Numbered from the stretch's first letter, positions 8,751-17,664 are shown. The stretch is DNA of 64,000 bases from Jiella pacifica (GCF_010500815.1 NZ_JAAAMG010000004.1:174186-238185); one strand, 5' to 3'. Notes: generated by a model not told the origin, from the letters alone. Numbers and translations are program-made.

Positions 8751-10202
8751 CTATCTCCGCTGGAATTCCGGGCTCATCAACATCAAGGCATAGGCCTGGC
8801 GAGGGCTCTCCGCCCGCCGGATCGCTTCCCGGGTCGGCTCGGTGAGGAGGTCGCCCAGCGCCGCCTCGGCCATCATTTCAGGGTCCTCGGGCCGCGTGCG
8901 GGCAGCCAGGAACTGGGCGTAGTCCAGCCGGTTGGTCATGGCGTCGGCCGCCAGCCAGTAGCGCGAATCGCCCGGAAAGCCGGCCGGCGAGGGCGGCGAC
9001 CAGGGCGTTTGTCCGAGTGTGGCGAGGCCCCGGCGGATGTCATTGAACTCGTACTTCACCGGAAGGCTGCGGATCGACGACCAGACGAATTCCTGCGGCG
9101 TTCGCAATTTGGCGGGGGGCGCAATCCACGAACGCGCGTCGGTGACGAGCGCTTCGGTGACGAGGCCGAGATCGCCGCCGCTCCGCTCGAACACCTTCGC
9201 CAGCTTGTCGACCAGCGCTTTCGGCGGATCGTCCGCGACGAAGGCCTGGACCAGCTTGAAGGCGATGTGGCGGGCCGTGGCGGGGTGATGAGCGAGATCG
9301 GTCATGATCGCCCGCGCCTGGGCCTGGCCCTTCTGGTCATAGACCTTGCCCAACACCGTGACCGGTCCCGGCTCGTGAACGGCACTGTAGAAGACGAAGG
9401 TTCCGCAGTTGGGGCGCTCGGGATTGACCGACAAGCTCCAGCCGGTCAGGGCGTTGGCGAGAGCGCGAACGTCGGCCTGATCGTAACCGCCGTCGACGCC
9501 GAGCGTATGAAGCTCGAGCATCTCGCGGCCATAATTCTCGTTGAGGCCGAACTTGTCCTTCATCTTGCGGGCGGCGCGGCTGTCGATGCCGGCGGAAATA
9601 TGGTTGTCGAGGTAGAAGAGCATCGCCGGATGGTGCGCGACGGCCGACAGCATGTCCTCGAAGCGGCCGAGCACGTTCGGCCTGATCGCCTCGCGCTCGA
9701 AGGCACCGACGATGGCCATCACCCGCGGATTGCTGTCCTTCTCGATGGCGAAGTGGTTGGACCAGAAGTCGACGAGCCGCTCGAAGAAGCCGATCGGGGC
9801 GGCCTGCTTGCGGGCGATCATCGCCTCGAACTCGGCATTGTAGGCGTCGAGATGGGGATGTTCAGGCTTGAAGGCGTCCTTCTCCATGGCCTGCATCGTC
9901 ATTGCGCCGCCGTCCCGCGGGGCCATGGCGGACGCGTCATCCGCCGTCATCGCGGCCTCGGCACCGCCCTTCACCAGCGCGTTCTGCTCCTTCTTGGCCA
10001 TGTGGACGCGGGCAAAGTAGGTCTGGACGGTGGAGAAGATCTTCTGCGTCGAGGGGAGCTTCGGCCCGGCGGGAAGCCTCGCCTCGCTTTCGGCCTCGGC
10101 AAGCAGCGCCCCGATCGGATCGGTTCCGAAGACGTCGGCCTGGCTCGGGCGTAGTCCCAAGCCGAAGCGCGTTGCTGCAAAGGCGGCGGACGGTCTCTTC
10201 AT
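8751..10202 (-). CDS. DUF1800 family protein
   Basis: 483 residues, largely helical. DUF1800 landmarks include AATRFGLGLRPSQ near the N terminus, VDFWSNHFAI near residue 145, and GREMLELHTLGVDGGYDQADVRA-like central segments (residues about 250-275). The protein has no obvious signal peptide of its own, although its partner DUF1501 carries a Tat signal. Co-export of the pair or a cytoplasmic role are both open. It is the first gene of the two-gene unit and is divergent from mgtE across a 267-base gap. Function is not established for the family. Confidence 0.88.
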   Translation of the reverse strand: MKRPSAAFAATRFGLGLRPSQADVFGTDPIGALLAEAESEARLPAGPKLPSTQKIFSTVQTYFARVHMAKKEQNALVKGGAEAAMTADDASAMAPRDGGAMTMQAMEKDAFKPEHPHLDAYNAEFEAMIARKQAAPIGFFERLVDFWSNHFAIEKDSNPRVMAIVGAFEREAIRPNVLGRFEDMLSAVAHHPAMLFYLDNHISAGIDSRAARKMKDKFGLNENYGREMLELHTLGVDGGYDQADVRALANALTGWSLSVNPERPNCGTFVFYSAVHEPGPVTVLGKVYDQKGQAQARAIMTDLAHHPATARHIAFKLVQAFVADDPPKALVDKLAKVFERSGGDLGLVTEALVTDARSWIAPPAKLRTPQEFVWSSIRSLPVKYEFNDIRRGLATLGQTPWSPPSPAGFPGDSRYWLAADAMTNRLDYAQFLAARTRPEDPEMMAEAALGDLLTEPTREAIRRAESPRQAYALMLMSPEFQRR

Positions 10203-10469
10203 GGCAGTCGATCTTAGCTTCGCAACGAATGATTCCGCGGCTTTTGCTTCGCGGCTGCGGGCCCATCGTCAGTTTGGCCGACGCTCGAACACTGTCACGC
10301 GAGCTTATCGCCGTTCAATGCGACCGAAGGAAGGCGCGCCGTTCCGGTCGCATCCGCCGCCACCCGCGATTTCATCGTCCGGCCCCATTTCTGTTTGCCT
10401 GCGCTTGCGTTAGACGCGGAGGGAGGCGCGCGCCGCGTCACCGATTCCAAACTTCGACGGGAGGGCAAC

Positions 10470-11879
10470 ATGGCTGACACGCAGCATGTCTTGGATGCGC
10501 CTTCTCCCGAACCGAGAAGCGGCATCTACGACGCCGACGGCTACCTCGCCGAGGACTTCCTCGACAAGGTCAAGGATGCGATCGAGGCCGAGGACGCGGC
10601 CTATCTGCGCGAGACCATCGGGCCGCTGCACGAATCCGAGCTCGGCGACGTCCTGCGCAATCTCGGCCACGATCAGCGCCAGGCGCTCGTCCGGCTCATG
10701 GGCGAGGAGTTCGACTACACCGCGCTGACCGAGGTCGACGAGGCGATCCGCCTGTCGATCGTCGACGCGATGCCGAACGACCAGGTCGCCGAGGCCCTGC
10801 GCGAGCTCGATTCCGACGATGCCGTCTACATTCTGGAGGATCTGGACGAGGAGGACCGCAAGGAGATCCTCGCCAAGCTGCCGTTCCGCGAGCGGCTGCG
10901 GCTGCGGCGATCGCTCGAATATCCCGAAGAATCCGCCGGCCGGCGCATGCAGACGGAATTCGTCGCCGTCCCGCCCTATTGGACCGTCGGCCAGACGATC
11001 GACTACATGCGCGACGAGGAGGACCTGCCGGAATCCTTCGCCCAGATCTTCGTCGTCGACCCGACCTTCAAGCTGCTCGGCGCCGTCGATCTCGACCGCA
11101 TCCTGCGCACCCGCCGTCCCGCCAAGATCGAAGAGATCATGCACGAGACGCGCCACGCCATCCCGGCCGAGACAGACCAGGAAGAGGCGGCGCAGATCAT
11201 CGAGCAATATGATCTGCTCTCGGCCGCCGTCGTCGACGAGACCGAGCGACTGGTCGGCGTGCTCACCATCGACGACGTCATCGACATCGTCCAGCAGGAG
11301 GCGGAGGAGGACATCCGCCGAATGGGCGGCGTCGGCGACGAGGAGATCTCCGATACCGTGTTGACGGCGGCGCGCTCGCGCTTCCTCTGGCTGCTGATCA
11401 ATCTGGCGACGGCGATCCTCGCCTCGCTGGTCATCGGCGTCTTCGACGCGACCATCCAGCAGATGGTCGCGCTCGCCGTGCTGATGCCGATCGTCGCCTC
11501 GATGGGCGGCAATGCCGGCACCCAGACGATGACCGTCACCGTGCGAGCGCTCGCCTCCCGCGATCTCGACATCTACAATGCCGGGCGCATCGTCAGGAGG
11601 GAGGTGCTGATCGGCCTTCTCAACGGCGTGGTCTTCGCCGTCCTGATCGGCATCGTCGCCTCGCTGTGGTTCGAGGACGTCGCGCTTGGCCAGGTGATCG
11701 CCATCGCCATGGTCGTCAACATGCTGGCGGCGGCGCTGGCGGGCATCCTCATTCCGCTGCTGCTCGACCATTTCGGCGCCGATCCGGCAATCTCCTCGGG
11801 CACGTTCGTGACGACGGTCACCGACGTCGTCGGGTTCTTCGCGTTTCTCGGATTGGCGGCTTGGTGGTTCGCGGTGTGA
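10470..11879 (+). CDS. mgtE: Magnesium transporter MgtE
   Basis: 469 residues. MgtE is a homodimeric inner-membrane Mg2+ channel gated by cytosolic Mg2+. The acidic N domain occupies about residues 30-155 (VLRNLGHDQRQALVRL, ALRELDSDDAVYILEDL). A CBS pair follows (about 160-285), then five membrane helices ending with the conserved segments MPIVASMGGNAGTQT and AAALAGILIPLLL, which line the pore. ATG 10470 is chosen since GGGAGGG lies 6-12 bases upstream; the open frame itself goes back to 10395. No M-box-like leader is apparent. It is divergent from the DUF1800 operon and followed by a MerR regulator. Confidence 0.95.
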   Translation: MADTQHVLDAPSPEPRSGIYDADGYLAEDFLDKVKDAIEAEDAAYLRETIGPLHESELGDVLRNLGHDQRQALVRLMGEEFDYTALTEVDEAIRLSIVDAMPNDQVAEALRELDSDDAVYILEDLDEEDRKEILAKLPFRERLRLRRSLEYPEESAGRRMQTEFVAVPPYWTVGQTIDYMRDEEDLPESFAQIFVVDPTFKLLGAVDLDRILRTRRPAKIEEIMHETRHAIPAETDQEEAAQIIEQYDLLSAAVVDETERLVGVLTIDDVIDIVQQEAEEDIRRMGGVGDEEISDTVLTAARSRFLWLLINLATAILASLVIGVFDATIQQMVALAVLMPIVASMGGNAGTQTMTVTVRALASRDLDIYNAGRIVRREVLIGLLNGVVFAVLIGIVASLWFEDVALGQVIAIAMVVNMLAAALAGILIPLLLDHFGADPAISSGTFVTTVTDVVGFFAFLGLAAWWFAV

Positions 11880-11931
11880 GCGCGGCGACCGGCAAGCCCC
11901 GTGCCTCACGCACGAAAGCCGATAGACGGAT

Positions 11932-11946
11932 TTGACTTTTACGTAA
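11932..11946 (+). promoter_or_regulatory. TTGAC...TTACGTAA motif before the merR gene
   Basis: A TTGACT -35-like hexamer (11932-11937) runs into the perfect palindrome TTACGTAA (11939-11946), 48 bases before the merR start. MerR proteins bind palindromes between -35 and -10, and TTACGTAA-type cores have been described for MerR regulators of branched-chain acid catabolism. Autoregulation is inferred. No convincing -10 box follows. Confidence 0.4.
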
Positions 11947-11993
11947 CTCGTGGCGCAAGCATGCCGAAGGGCACGTCTGCAGCCGGGGAACCC

Positions 11994-12395
11994 ATGCGGG
12001 AACACTACACGATCACCGAACTTACCCGTGAGTTCGGCATCTCGACGCGGACGATCCGCTTCTACGAAGACGAAGGGCTCATTCATCCCATCCGGCGTGG
12101 CCGCACCCGGTTGTTCCGGCCGTCCGATCGCAATCTCCTGAAGAACATCCTGCGCGGCAAGCGGCTCGGCTTCTCGATCTCGGAGATCCGCGAGATCGTG
12201 CAGATGTATCGCGAGCCGCCGGGGGAGGCCGGCCAGCTGCGTGCCATCCTGCGCAAGGTGGCCGAGCGGCGGATCGAGCTCGAACAGAAGCGCCGCGACA
12301 TCGACGACATGCTGGGTGAACTGGAAGCGGCGGAGGAAGCCTGCCTCACCCGCATGGCCGAACTCGGCGTTGGCCAGACCTCGCGCTCGGGCTGA
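11994..12395 (+). CDS. MerR-family transcriptional regulator
   Basis: 133 residues from ATG 11994. The MerR helix-turn-helix is clear (YTITELTREFGISTRTIRFYEDEGLI as two pieces, wing RRGRTRLFRPSDRNLLKNI). A coiled-coil dimerisation helix follows (RKVAERRIELEQKRRDIDDML). There is no C-terminal metal-binding cysteine loop, so metal sensing is unlikely. The type resembles the MerR proteins that sit with short-chain acyl-CoA catabolic genes in proteobacteria, but no such genes adjoin it here. An in-frame ATG at 11961 is possible; 11994 is favoured by a GGGGAA just upstream and by homology. Confidence 0.88.
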   Translation: MREHYTITELTREFGISTRTIRFYEDEGLIHPIRRGRTRLFRPSDRNLLKNILRGKRLGFSISEIREIVQMYREPPGEAGQLRAILRKVAERRIELEQKRRDIDDMLGELEAAEEACLTRMAELGVGQTSRSG

Positions 12396-12427
12396 GCTGC
12401 CTGCGCCGACCCGTCTCTCGCTCCGGG

Positions 12428-13399
12428 TCACTCCCCCGCCGGACGCGCGGCGTCGAAGCTGCAGGAGGTGGTGATCTCCCTGATGCGCGTCATCTCGCCG
12501 GGACCGGCATCGTTCTCCATCAGCATGTCGAACAGGGACTCCTCCTTCAACCGCCGCTCCGCGCAGCCGCAATAGCGTTCGCAGAAGGCGGCGTCCTGCG
12601 TGGCGAGGCAGGCCTTGGTGCAGTCGCCGCGGAAGATCGCGTCACGATCGGCCGGAGCGACGAGGGAAAACAGCGCGACGAGGCCGAACAGCAGCGGCTG
12701 GTGCAACAGGTAGATGATCAGCGCGTGGCGCCCGGCGAAGGCGAGCGGCGAGAGCCGCTTCAGCCGGTCGTTCCAGCCGCGCATCACGGCGACGAAATCC
12801 CTGTCGACGGCAATGCGTCCCGCCGCGATGCCGATCAGCACCGCGCCGAAGAACGGGAAGATCGGCACCAGATCGTTCGACAGCGGCATCGTTTCGGAGA
12901 ACCAGCCGAGCCAGGCGAGCCAGCGGCTGTCGAAGCCCGGCAGGCTGACGAAGCTCGGCGCCGCGACGACGAGGATGCCGGCGAGCGCCGTCAGCCAGGC
13001 CGGCAGCCGCAGGAAGGCGAGGCCGACGAGGCTGGCCAGCGCGATGTGATGGAGGATGCCGAAGAAGACGAAGCTGTTGGGTGTGGCGAAGAGCGTCGCG
13101 ATCGTGACGGCGAGGGCGCCTGCGACGATCTGACCGAGACGGATCGCATATTTCCGCCAGCGGATCCGTTTCCCATGGGCGAGCACCAGCGAGAAGCCGA
13201 CGAGGAAGAGGAAGCTCGACGCGATGCAGCGGGCGAAGATCCGCCATCCGCCCTGGGCCGTCAGGCCCTCCTGGACATAGGAGAAATGCTCCAGATCCCA
13301 GGTGAAATGATAGATCGTCATCGCGGCGATCGCGACGGCCCGGGCGAGATCGACGATCTCGATCCGGCCCCGGGAGGGCGGTTTGACGCTGTCTGACAC
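12428..13399 (-). CDS. DUF1624 membrane protein with cysteine-rich tail
   Basis: 323 residues with about seven to eight hydrophobic helices and the DUF1624 start (IEIVDLARAVAIAAMTIYH) containing the conserved His. DUF1624 proteins are related to heparan-alpha-glucosaminide N-acetyltransferases, so transfer of an acyl group across the membrane is plausible but unproven. After the last helix (about residue 248) comes a soluble tail of about 70 residues with a twin CX3C arrangement (CTKAC, eight residues, CERYC, then GC) and a final SCSF. That spacing suggests a disulfide-linked helical hairpin. It converges on the merR gene with only 32 bases between stops. Confidence 0.85.
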   Translation of the reverse strand: MSDSVKPPSRGRIEIVDLARAVAIAAMTIYHFTWDLEHFSYVQEGLTAQGGWRIFARCIASSFLFLVGFSLVLAHGKRIRWRKYAIRLGQIVAGALAVTIATLFATPNSFVFFGILHHIALASLVGLAFLRLPAWLTALAGILVVAAPSFVSLPGFDSRWLAWLGWFSETMPLSNDLVPIFPFFGAVLIGIAAGRIAVDRDFVAVMRGWNDRLKRLSPLAFAGRHALIIYLLHQPLLFGLVALFSLVAPADRDAIFRGDCTKACLATQDAAFCERYCGCAERRLKEESLFDMLMENDAGPGEMTRIREITTSCSFDAARPAGE

Positions 13400-13570
13400 G
13401 GGCTACCCCTTTTAAGTCCGGCTGGCTCTACAGCGTTCGAACGCGGCGTGAAAGACGGGTGGGCATGCCACGGCGCGCAGTGGGTGATGGAACACAGGCG
13501 GCACCGCCTAATTTCTCTCGTTGAACCGCGCCGAACCGCAGGCGCCCGCAGACCGTTCGAAAGGGAACCC

Positions 13571-14401
13571 ATGAAGATCATCGAAGCCGGCCCCGCAAAA
13601 ATCCCGGCCATCGGTCTCGGCACCTATACGCTCGAGGGCGAGACCTGCATCGACATGGTGCAGCGCGCCATCGAGGCCGGCTACCGCCACATCGACACCG
13701 CCCGCATGTATGGCAACGAGCGCGAGGTCGGGGAGGGGGTCCGCAGGAGCGGCATCGCCCGCGACGAGATCTTCGTCACCACCAAGATCTGGTGGACCGA
13801 CCTTGCCGAAAATGATCTGAGCGCTGCGGCGCGCGATTCGATCGACAAGATCGGCATCGGCGCCGTCGACCTCCTGCTGATCCATTGGCCGAACCCGGAC
13901 GTCGCCCTCGAAGAGTCGATCGACGCGCTCTGCGCGACGGTGGACGACGGGCTGACCAAGCATGTCGGTGTCGCCAACTTCACCTCGACCCTCCTCGACG
14001 AGGCGGCGACGATGGCGTCCCATCCGCTGGTGTGCAATCAGGTCGAATATCACCCGTTCCTGGCGCAGGAGCAGGTGCTCGCCGCCTGCCGCCGTCACGA
14101 GATGGCGATGATCGCCTACTCGCCGATCGGCCGGGGCGGCGAGGTCCTCAGCCACCCGGTCATCCGCAGTGCCGCCGAGCGCCACGGCAAGTCTCCGGCG
14201 CAGATCGTCCTCAGATGGGAGATCGAGCAGGACGGCGTCGGCGCCATCCCGCGGACCTCCAAGCCCGAAAGGCTCGCGGAGAATCTCGAGATCTTCGATT
14301 TCGAGCTCTATGACGACGAGCGGGCGGCGATCACCGCTCTGACGAAGCGCGACGAACGGCTGGTCAATCCGTCCTTCGCGCCGAACTGGGACCGCACCTG
14401 A
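13571..14401 (+). CDS. Aldo/keto reductase (2,5-diketogluconate reductase-like)
   Basis: 276 residues forming an (alpha/beta)8 NADPH-dependent oxidoreductase of the AKR superfamily. The catalytic tetrad is visible: Asp in RHIDTARMY, Tyr in MYGNE, Lys in VTTKIW and His in LLIHWP. The phosphate-binding segment AIPRTSKPERLAEN indicates NADPH. Similarity is to the DkgB/YafB type that reduces methylglyoxal and other small carbonyls. ATG 13571 has AAGGGAA upstream; the frame extends back to 13448 without support. Its stop overlaps the MscS start by one base (TGATG), so the two are co-translated. Confidence 0.92.
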   Translation: MKIIEAGPAKIPAIGLGTYTLEGETCIDMVQRAIEAGYRHIDTARMYGNEREVGEGVRRSGIARDEIFVTTKIWWTDLAENDLSAAARDSIDKIGIGAVDLLLIHWPNPDVALEESIDALCATVDDGLTKHVGVANFTSTLLDEAATMASHPLVCNQVEYHPFLAQEQVLAACRRHEMAMIAYSPIGRGGEVLSHPVIRSAAERHGKSPAQIVLRWEIEQDGVGAIPRTSKPERLAENLEIFDFELYDDERAAITALTKRDERLVNPSFAPNWDRT

Positions 14402-15786
14402 TGGATTCGGCGATGCTGCGGCGCATCGAGGCCCAGCTCTCCGGCTGGCTGCACTCGGCGCTGCAGTTCTTCTATCAGCCTTCGACCCTGGCACAGATCG
14501 CGGCGATCGCGATCTGTGCCATGGTCGCCGTCGCCCTCGACCGGCTCACCCGCGGGGCGATCGAGGCGCAGGCGCGCAAGATCCGCGCGGCGCCAAGCCT
14601 GCTCCGGGTCATCGTCGCGCTGCGCCGGCGCATGAAGCTGGTGTTCTTCGTCTTCGGCCTCTGGCTCCTGACCCTTGCCGACAGCGCCGCCGGCGGCCCG
14701 CGGTCCTCGCTGATCTCGGTCGTCTTCAACCTTTCGCTCGCCTATCTGGTGATCTCGGTCGGCTCGCGGGTCGTCAGGAACCGGCTCGCCGCCCGGATCA
14801 TCACCATCACCGCCTGGATCGTCGCGGCCCTGTCGATCCTCGATCTGACGGAGCCGGTTTCCCGGGCCCTCGACGCGACGGGGATCTCGATCGGCGAAGC
14901 GCGCATCTCGGCGCTTCTGGTGATCAAGGCGGTGATCGTGCTGGCGATCACCCTGTGGCTCGCTTCGATCGTCGGCAACTTCCTCGACACCCGCGTCAAG
15001 CGCAGCGAGGAACTGACGCCGGCTTTGCGGGTGCTGATCGGCAAGCTGCTCAAGGTCGGGCTGATCCTCGTCGCCTGCGTGGTCGCGCTGGCGGCGGTCG
15101 GCGTCGACCTCACCGCTTTGACCGTCCTGTCCGGCGCGCTCGGCGTCGGGCTCGGCTTCGGCCTGCAGAAGGTGGTGTCGAACTTCATCTCGGGAATCAT
15201 CATTCTCACCGACCGGTCGATCAAGCCGGGCGACACCATCTCGCTCGGCGACACCTTCGGCTGGATCCGGGAGCTGCGCGCCCGTTTCGTCTCGGTCATC
15301 ACCCGTGACGGCAAGGAATATCTGATCCCGAACGAGGACTTCATCACCAATCAGGTGATCAACTGGTCGTTCTCCAACGACCTCGTGCGCATCGACGTGA
15401 CTTTCGGCGTCTCCTACGATTCCGACCCTCACGCGGTGACCCGCATCGCCAAGGCGGCGACGGCCTCTGTCGGCCGCGTCGTCTCGGATCGGCCGGCGGT
15501 CTGCTGGCTCACCGGCTTCGGCGACTCCTCCCTCGACTTCGTCCTCCGCTTCTGGATCCGCGACCCGCAGGCGGGGCTGACCAACGTCCGGGGCGAGGTG
15601 CTCCTGGCGCTCTGGGACGCCTTCAAGGAAAACGGCATCGGCATTCCATTCCCCCATCGCGAGATCCTGATGAAGACGCCGGTGACCTTCACCGGCGACG
15701 GCGCGTCCGCGAGGCCGGCGCCGGAGGAGAGCGTCGAGGCGCGCAAGGCGCGGCGGCAGGCCGCCGACGGGGGCGAGGCCGTGTGA
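14401..15786 (+). CDS. MscS-family mechanosensitive ion channel
   Basis: 461 residues. An N-terminal block of about five membrane helices precedes the MscS core (about residues 215-400). In that core the pore helix is rich in Gly/Ala (TVLSGALGVGLGFGLQKVVSN), followed by FISGIIILTDRSIKPGD and the beta domain. The tail is charged and low-complexity. It acts as a tension-gated valve in the inner membrane protecting against osmotic downshift. It is larger than E. coli MscS (286 residues), like the mid-sized subfamily in alphaproteobacteria. It is coupled to the upstream aldo/keto reductase by a one-base overlap; a functional link is not known. Confidence 0.93.
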   Translation: MDSAMLRRIEAQLSGWLHSALQFFYQPSTLAQIAAIAICAMVAVALDRLTRGAIEAQARKIRAAPSLLRVIVALRRRMKLVFFVFGLWLLTLADSAAGGPRSSLISVVFNLSLAYLVISVGSRVVRNRLAARIITITAWIVAALSILDLTEPVSRALDATGISIGEARISALLVIKAVIVLAITLWLASIVGNFLDTRVKRSEELTPALRVLIGKLLKVGLILVACVVALAAVGVDLTALTVLSGALGVGLGFGLQKVVSNFISGIIILTDRSIKPGDTISLGDTFGWIRELRARFVSVITRDGKEYLIPNEDFITNQVINWSFSNDLVRIDVTFGVSYDSDPHAVTRIAKAATASVGRVVSDRPAVCWLTGFGDSSLDFVLRFWIRDPQAGLTNVRGEVLLALWDAFKENGIGIPFPHREILMKTPVTFTGDGASARPAPEESVEARKARRQAADGGEAV

Positions 15787-15873
15787 GCGGAGGGGAAGGG
15801 CCGGGCGCGGCCAACTAGCAACAGTGCCTGGCAAAGCCTGGACCGGCGGCTGTGCGCGTGCCACCGCGCGGCT

Positions 15874-16776
15874 ATGGTCCGCGCCAACTGCCCTCGCTGG
15901 ATCATCCCGGAGTATCAGGCCCTGTTCTTCTATGTCGCCAAGCTCGGCTGGTTCGTCGTCCAGCCGCTCGTCGCCATTCTCCTCCTGGCGGCCCTCGGCC
16001 TGATCGTCATTTGGCTAGGTCGGCGCCGATTCGGGCAGTTCCTGGTCGTTCTCGCGCTCGTCGTTCTCGCCGTCTTCAGCCTCAGCCCGCTCGGGCTGGT
16101 GATGACGGCGGCGCTGGAGGACCGGTTTCCGCGGCCGCAACTGCCGGAGAGGGTCGCCGGCATCGTCGTCCTCGGCGGCGCGTTCGACACCCGGATTGCG
16201 CGGACGCGCGGCCAGGCGGAGTTGAACGACGCGGCCGACCGGGTGACCGAGGCGCTGATTCTCTCGCGGCGCTACCCCGAGGCCAAGGTGATTTTCTCCG
16301 GCGGCGACGCCTCGATCCTCGCCGAGGACGTCCCCGAGACCCTTTCGGCGCGGAACTTCTTTCTCGGCGCCGGGCTCGAGCCGGGCCGGCTGATCCTCGA
16401 CGGCAAGGCCCGCGACACCTTCGAGAACGCCGTCTACGCCAGGGAACTGGCCGAGCCGAAGCCGGGCGAGACCTGGCTGTTGATCACCTCGGCCTTCCAC
16501 ATGCCGCGGGCCGTCGGCTGCTTCCGCCAGGCGGGCTTTGAGGTACTGCCCTATCCGGTCGACTATCGCACGCCGGCGGGAGCGGAGATGCTGCGGCCGT
16601 CGACCACGTCGATCCGCAACCTCGAGAAGGTGCATTTCGCCATTCGCGAATATCTCGGCCTTCTGGCCTATCGGCTTAAGGGGCGGACGGATGCGCTCTT
16701 CCCGGCGCCGAAGGCCGGTGAAGGAACACCTATTCCTGAAGGATCCGGATCGCCGGCGAGCGGAACTGCCGATTGA
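15874..16776 (+). CDS. YdcF/ElyC-like DUF218 membrane protein
   Basis: 300 residues. Two N-terminal membrane helices (FVVQPLVAILLLAALGLIVI and FLVVLALVVLAVFSLSPLG) lead into a DUF218 domain. That domain carries the signature GIVVLGGAFD, VIFSGGDASIL and LITSAFHMPRAVGCFRQAG. In E. coli the DUF218 protein ElyC affects envelope and lipid II carrier metabolism; the biochemical role of the family is unsettled. The domain probably faces the cytoplasm or periplasm next to the membrane. The start is uncertain because no strong ribosome site precedes ATG 15874. The last 47 bases overlap the end of the DUF599 gene on the other strand. Confidence 0.85.
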   Translation: MVRANCPRWIIPEYQALFFYVAKLGWFVVQPLVAILLLAALGLIVIWLGRRRFGQFLVVLALVVLAVFSLSPLGLVMTAALEDRFPRPQLPERVAGIVVLGGAFDTRIARTRGQAELNDAADRVTEALILSRRYPEAKVIFSGGDASILAEDVPETLSARNFFLGAGLEPGRLILDGKARDTFENAVYARELAEPKPGETWLLITSAFHMPRAVGCFRQAGFEVLPYPVDYRTPAGAEMLRPSTTSIRNLEKVHFAIREYLGLLAYRLKGRTDALFPAPKAGEGTPIPEGSGSPASGTAD

Positions 16777-17413
16777 CGAGGATCGCGACCACGAAGGCGG
16801 TCGAGGCGATCAGGACGTATGGTCCGATCAGCCATCCGAGATAGGCGACGGCGAAGAAGATCGCCCTCAGGCCGGAATTGAAGTGCCGGCCGGCGATCTG
16901 GTTGATCACGATCGTGCGCTCGACGGCGCGCTCGGCGCCGGCCGGATCGGCCGCCGCATCCTCGCGCATCGGAACTGCGCCGATCAGGATCGAGCAATAG
17001 TTGAACAGCCGGTAGGACCAGCCGAACTTGAAGAAGGCGTAGCAGAAGATCACGACGAGGCCGAACAGCTTCAGTTCGACCAGAGCCTTGTCGAGGCCGC
17101 CGGAAAACGGCAGGTCGGTGGCGATCGCAGAGATCCGCTCGGCCGAGCCCAGAAGGGCGAAGCAGCCGCCGATGGCGAAGATGCAGGCCGAGGCGAAGAA
17201 CGCCGTGCCCTGTTGCAGCCCGGCCATGATCGCCGTGTCGATCATCCTGAGATCGCGGGTCAGCATCGCCCGCATCCACACCGCCCGCTGGACGTTCATC
17301 GCGCCCGACAGCCCAGTGCCCTTGCGCGCATATCGGTGGACGACGAAATTGTAGACGATCCAGCTCCCCAGGAAGGCGGAGATGGCGATGGTGTCGGCAG
17401 TGGAGAGGCTCAT
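16730..17413 (-). CDS. DUF599 family membrane protein
   Basis: 227 residues with three or four hydrophobic helices and the DUF599 pattern (VQRAVWMRAMLTRDLRMIDT, near residues 40-60, followed by GLQQGTAFFAS). Function unknown; the family is common in proteobacteria as an inner-membrane protein. ATG 17413 (MSLSTADTIAIS) matches homologues better than the frame start at 17446. The 3' end overlaps the YdcF-like gene tail by 47 bases in antiparallel orientation, so the two transcripts must share complementary 3' ends. Confidence 0.85.
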   Translation of the reverse strand: MSLSTADTIAISAFLGSWIVYNFVVHRYARKGTGLSGAMNVQRAVWMRAMLTRDLRMIDTAIMAGLQQGTAFFASACIFAIGGCFALLGSAERISAIATDLPFSGGLDKALVELKLFGLVVIFCYAFFKFGWSYRLFNYCSILIGAVPMREDAAADPAGAERAVERTIVINQIAGRHFNSGLRAIFFAVAYLGWLIGPYVLIASTAFVVAILVNRQFRSPAIRILQE

Positions 17414-17579
17414 GTCGATCGGACACCGTAGCGAGATCGAAACCACTTCGGCAGGCTGAAGGCTTCCTTCATTCCCCGTTAGGCCGTCGCATGCAAGCTC
17501 AAGGTCAAGTCCGACGCAAGGCTGCCATGCAAGATCGGGCGGGAAAATTCGGTACGGGGCCCGCTTGTGGGCGCACGTA
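17414..17579. other. Intergenic region upstream of DUF599
   Basis: No open frame with a ribosome site on either strand. It contains the likely promoter region of the DUF599 gene (minus) and short GC-rich inverted pieces, for example GGGCCCGCTTGTGGGC, without a T-tract. Nothing further is recognised. Confidence 0.4.
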
Positions 17580-17595
17580 TTAAGCGATAATTAAC
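17580..17595 (+). promoter_or_regulatory. CtrA-type binding box (TTAA-N7-TTAAC)
   Basis: The sequence TTAAGCGATAATTAAC matches the full alphaproteobacterial CtrA consensus TTAA-N7-TTAAC. No other full match was noticed by eye in this GC-rich window. It lies 70 bases before the start of a small membrane protein (17665) and 167 bases before the DUF599 gene on the other strand, so it could serve either. CtrA is the cell-cycle response regulator of these bacteria. Control is inferred from the motif alone. Confidence 0.6.
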
Positions 17596-17664
17596 GCGCG
17601 GGTTCCTGATCGGGGGAGATGATCGGGAGCTCGGGAATTCTGGGGTTCAGGACAGCTTCTGCTC

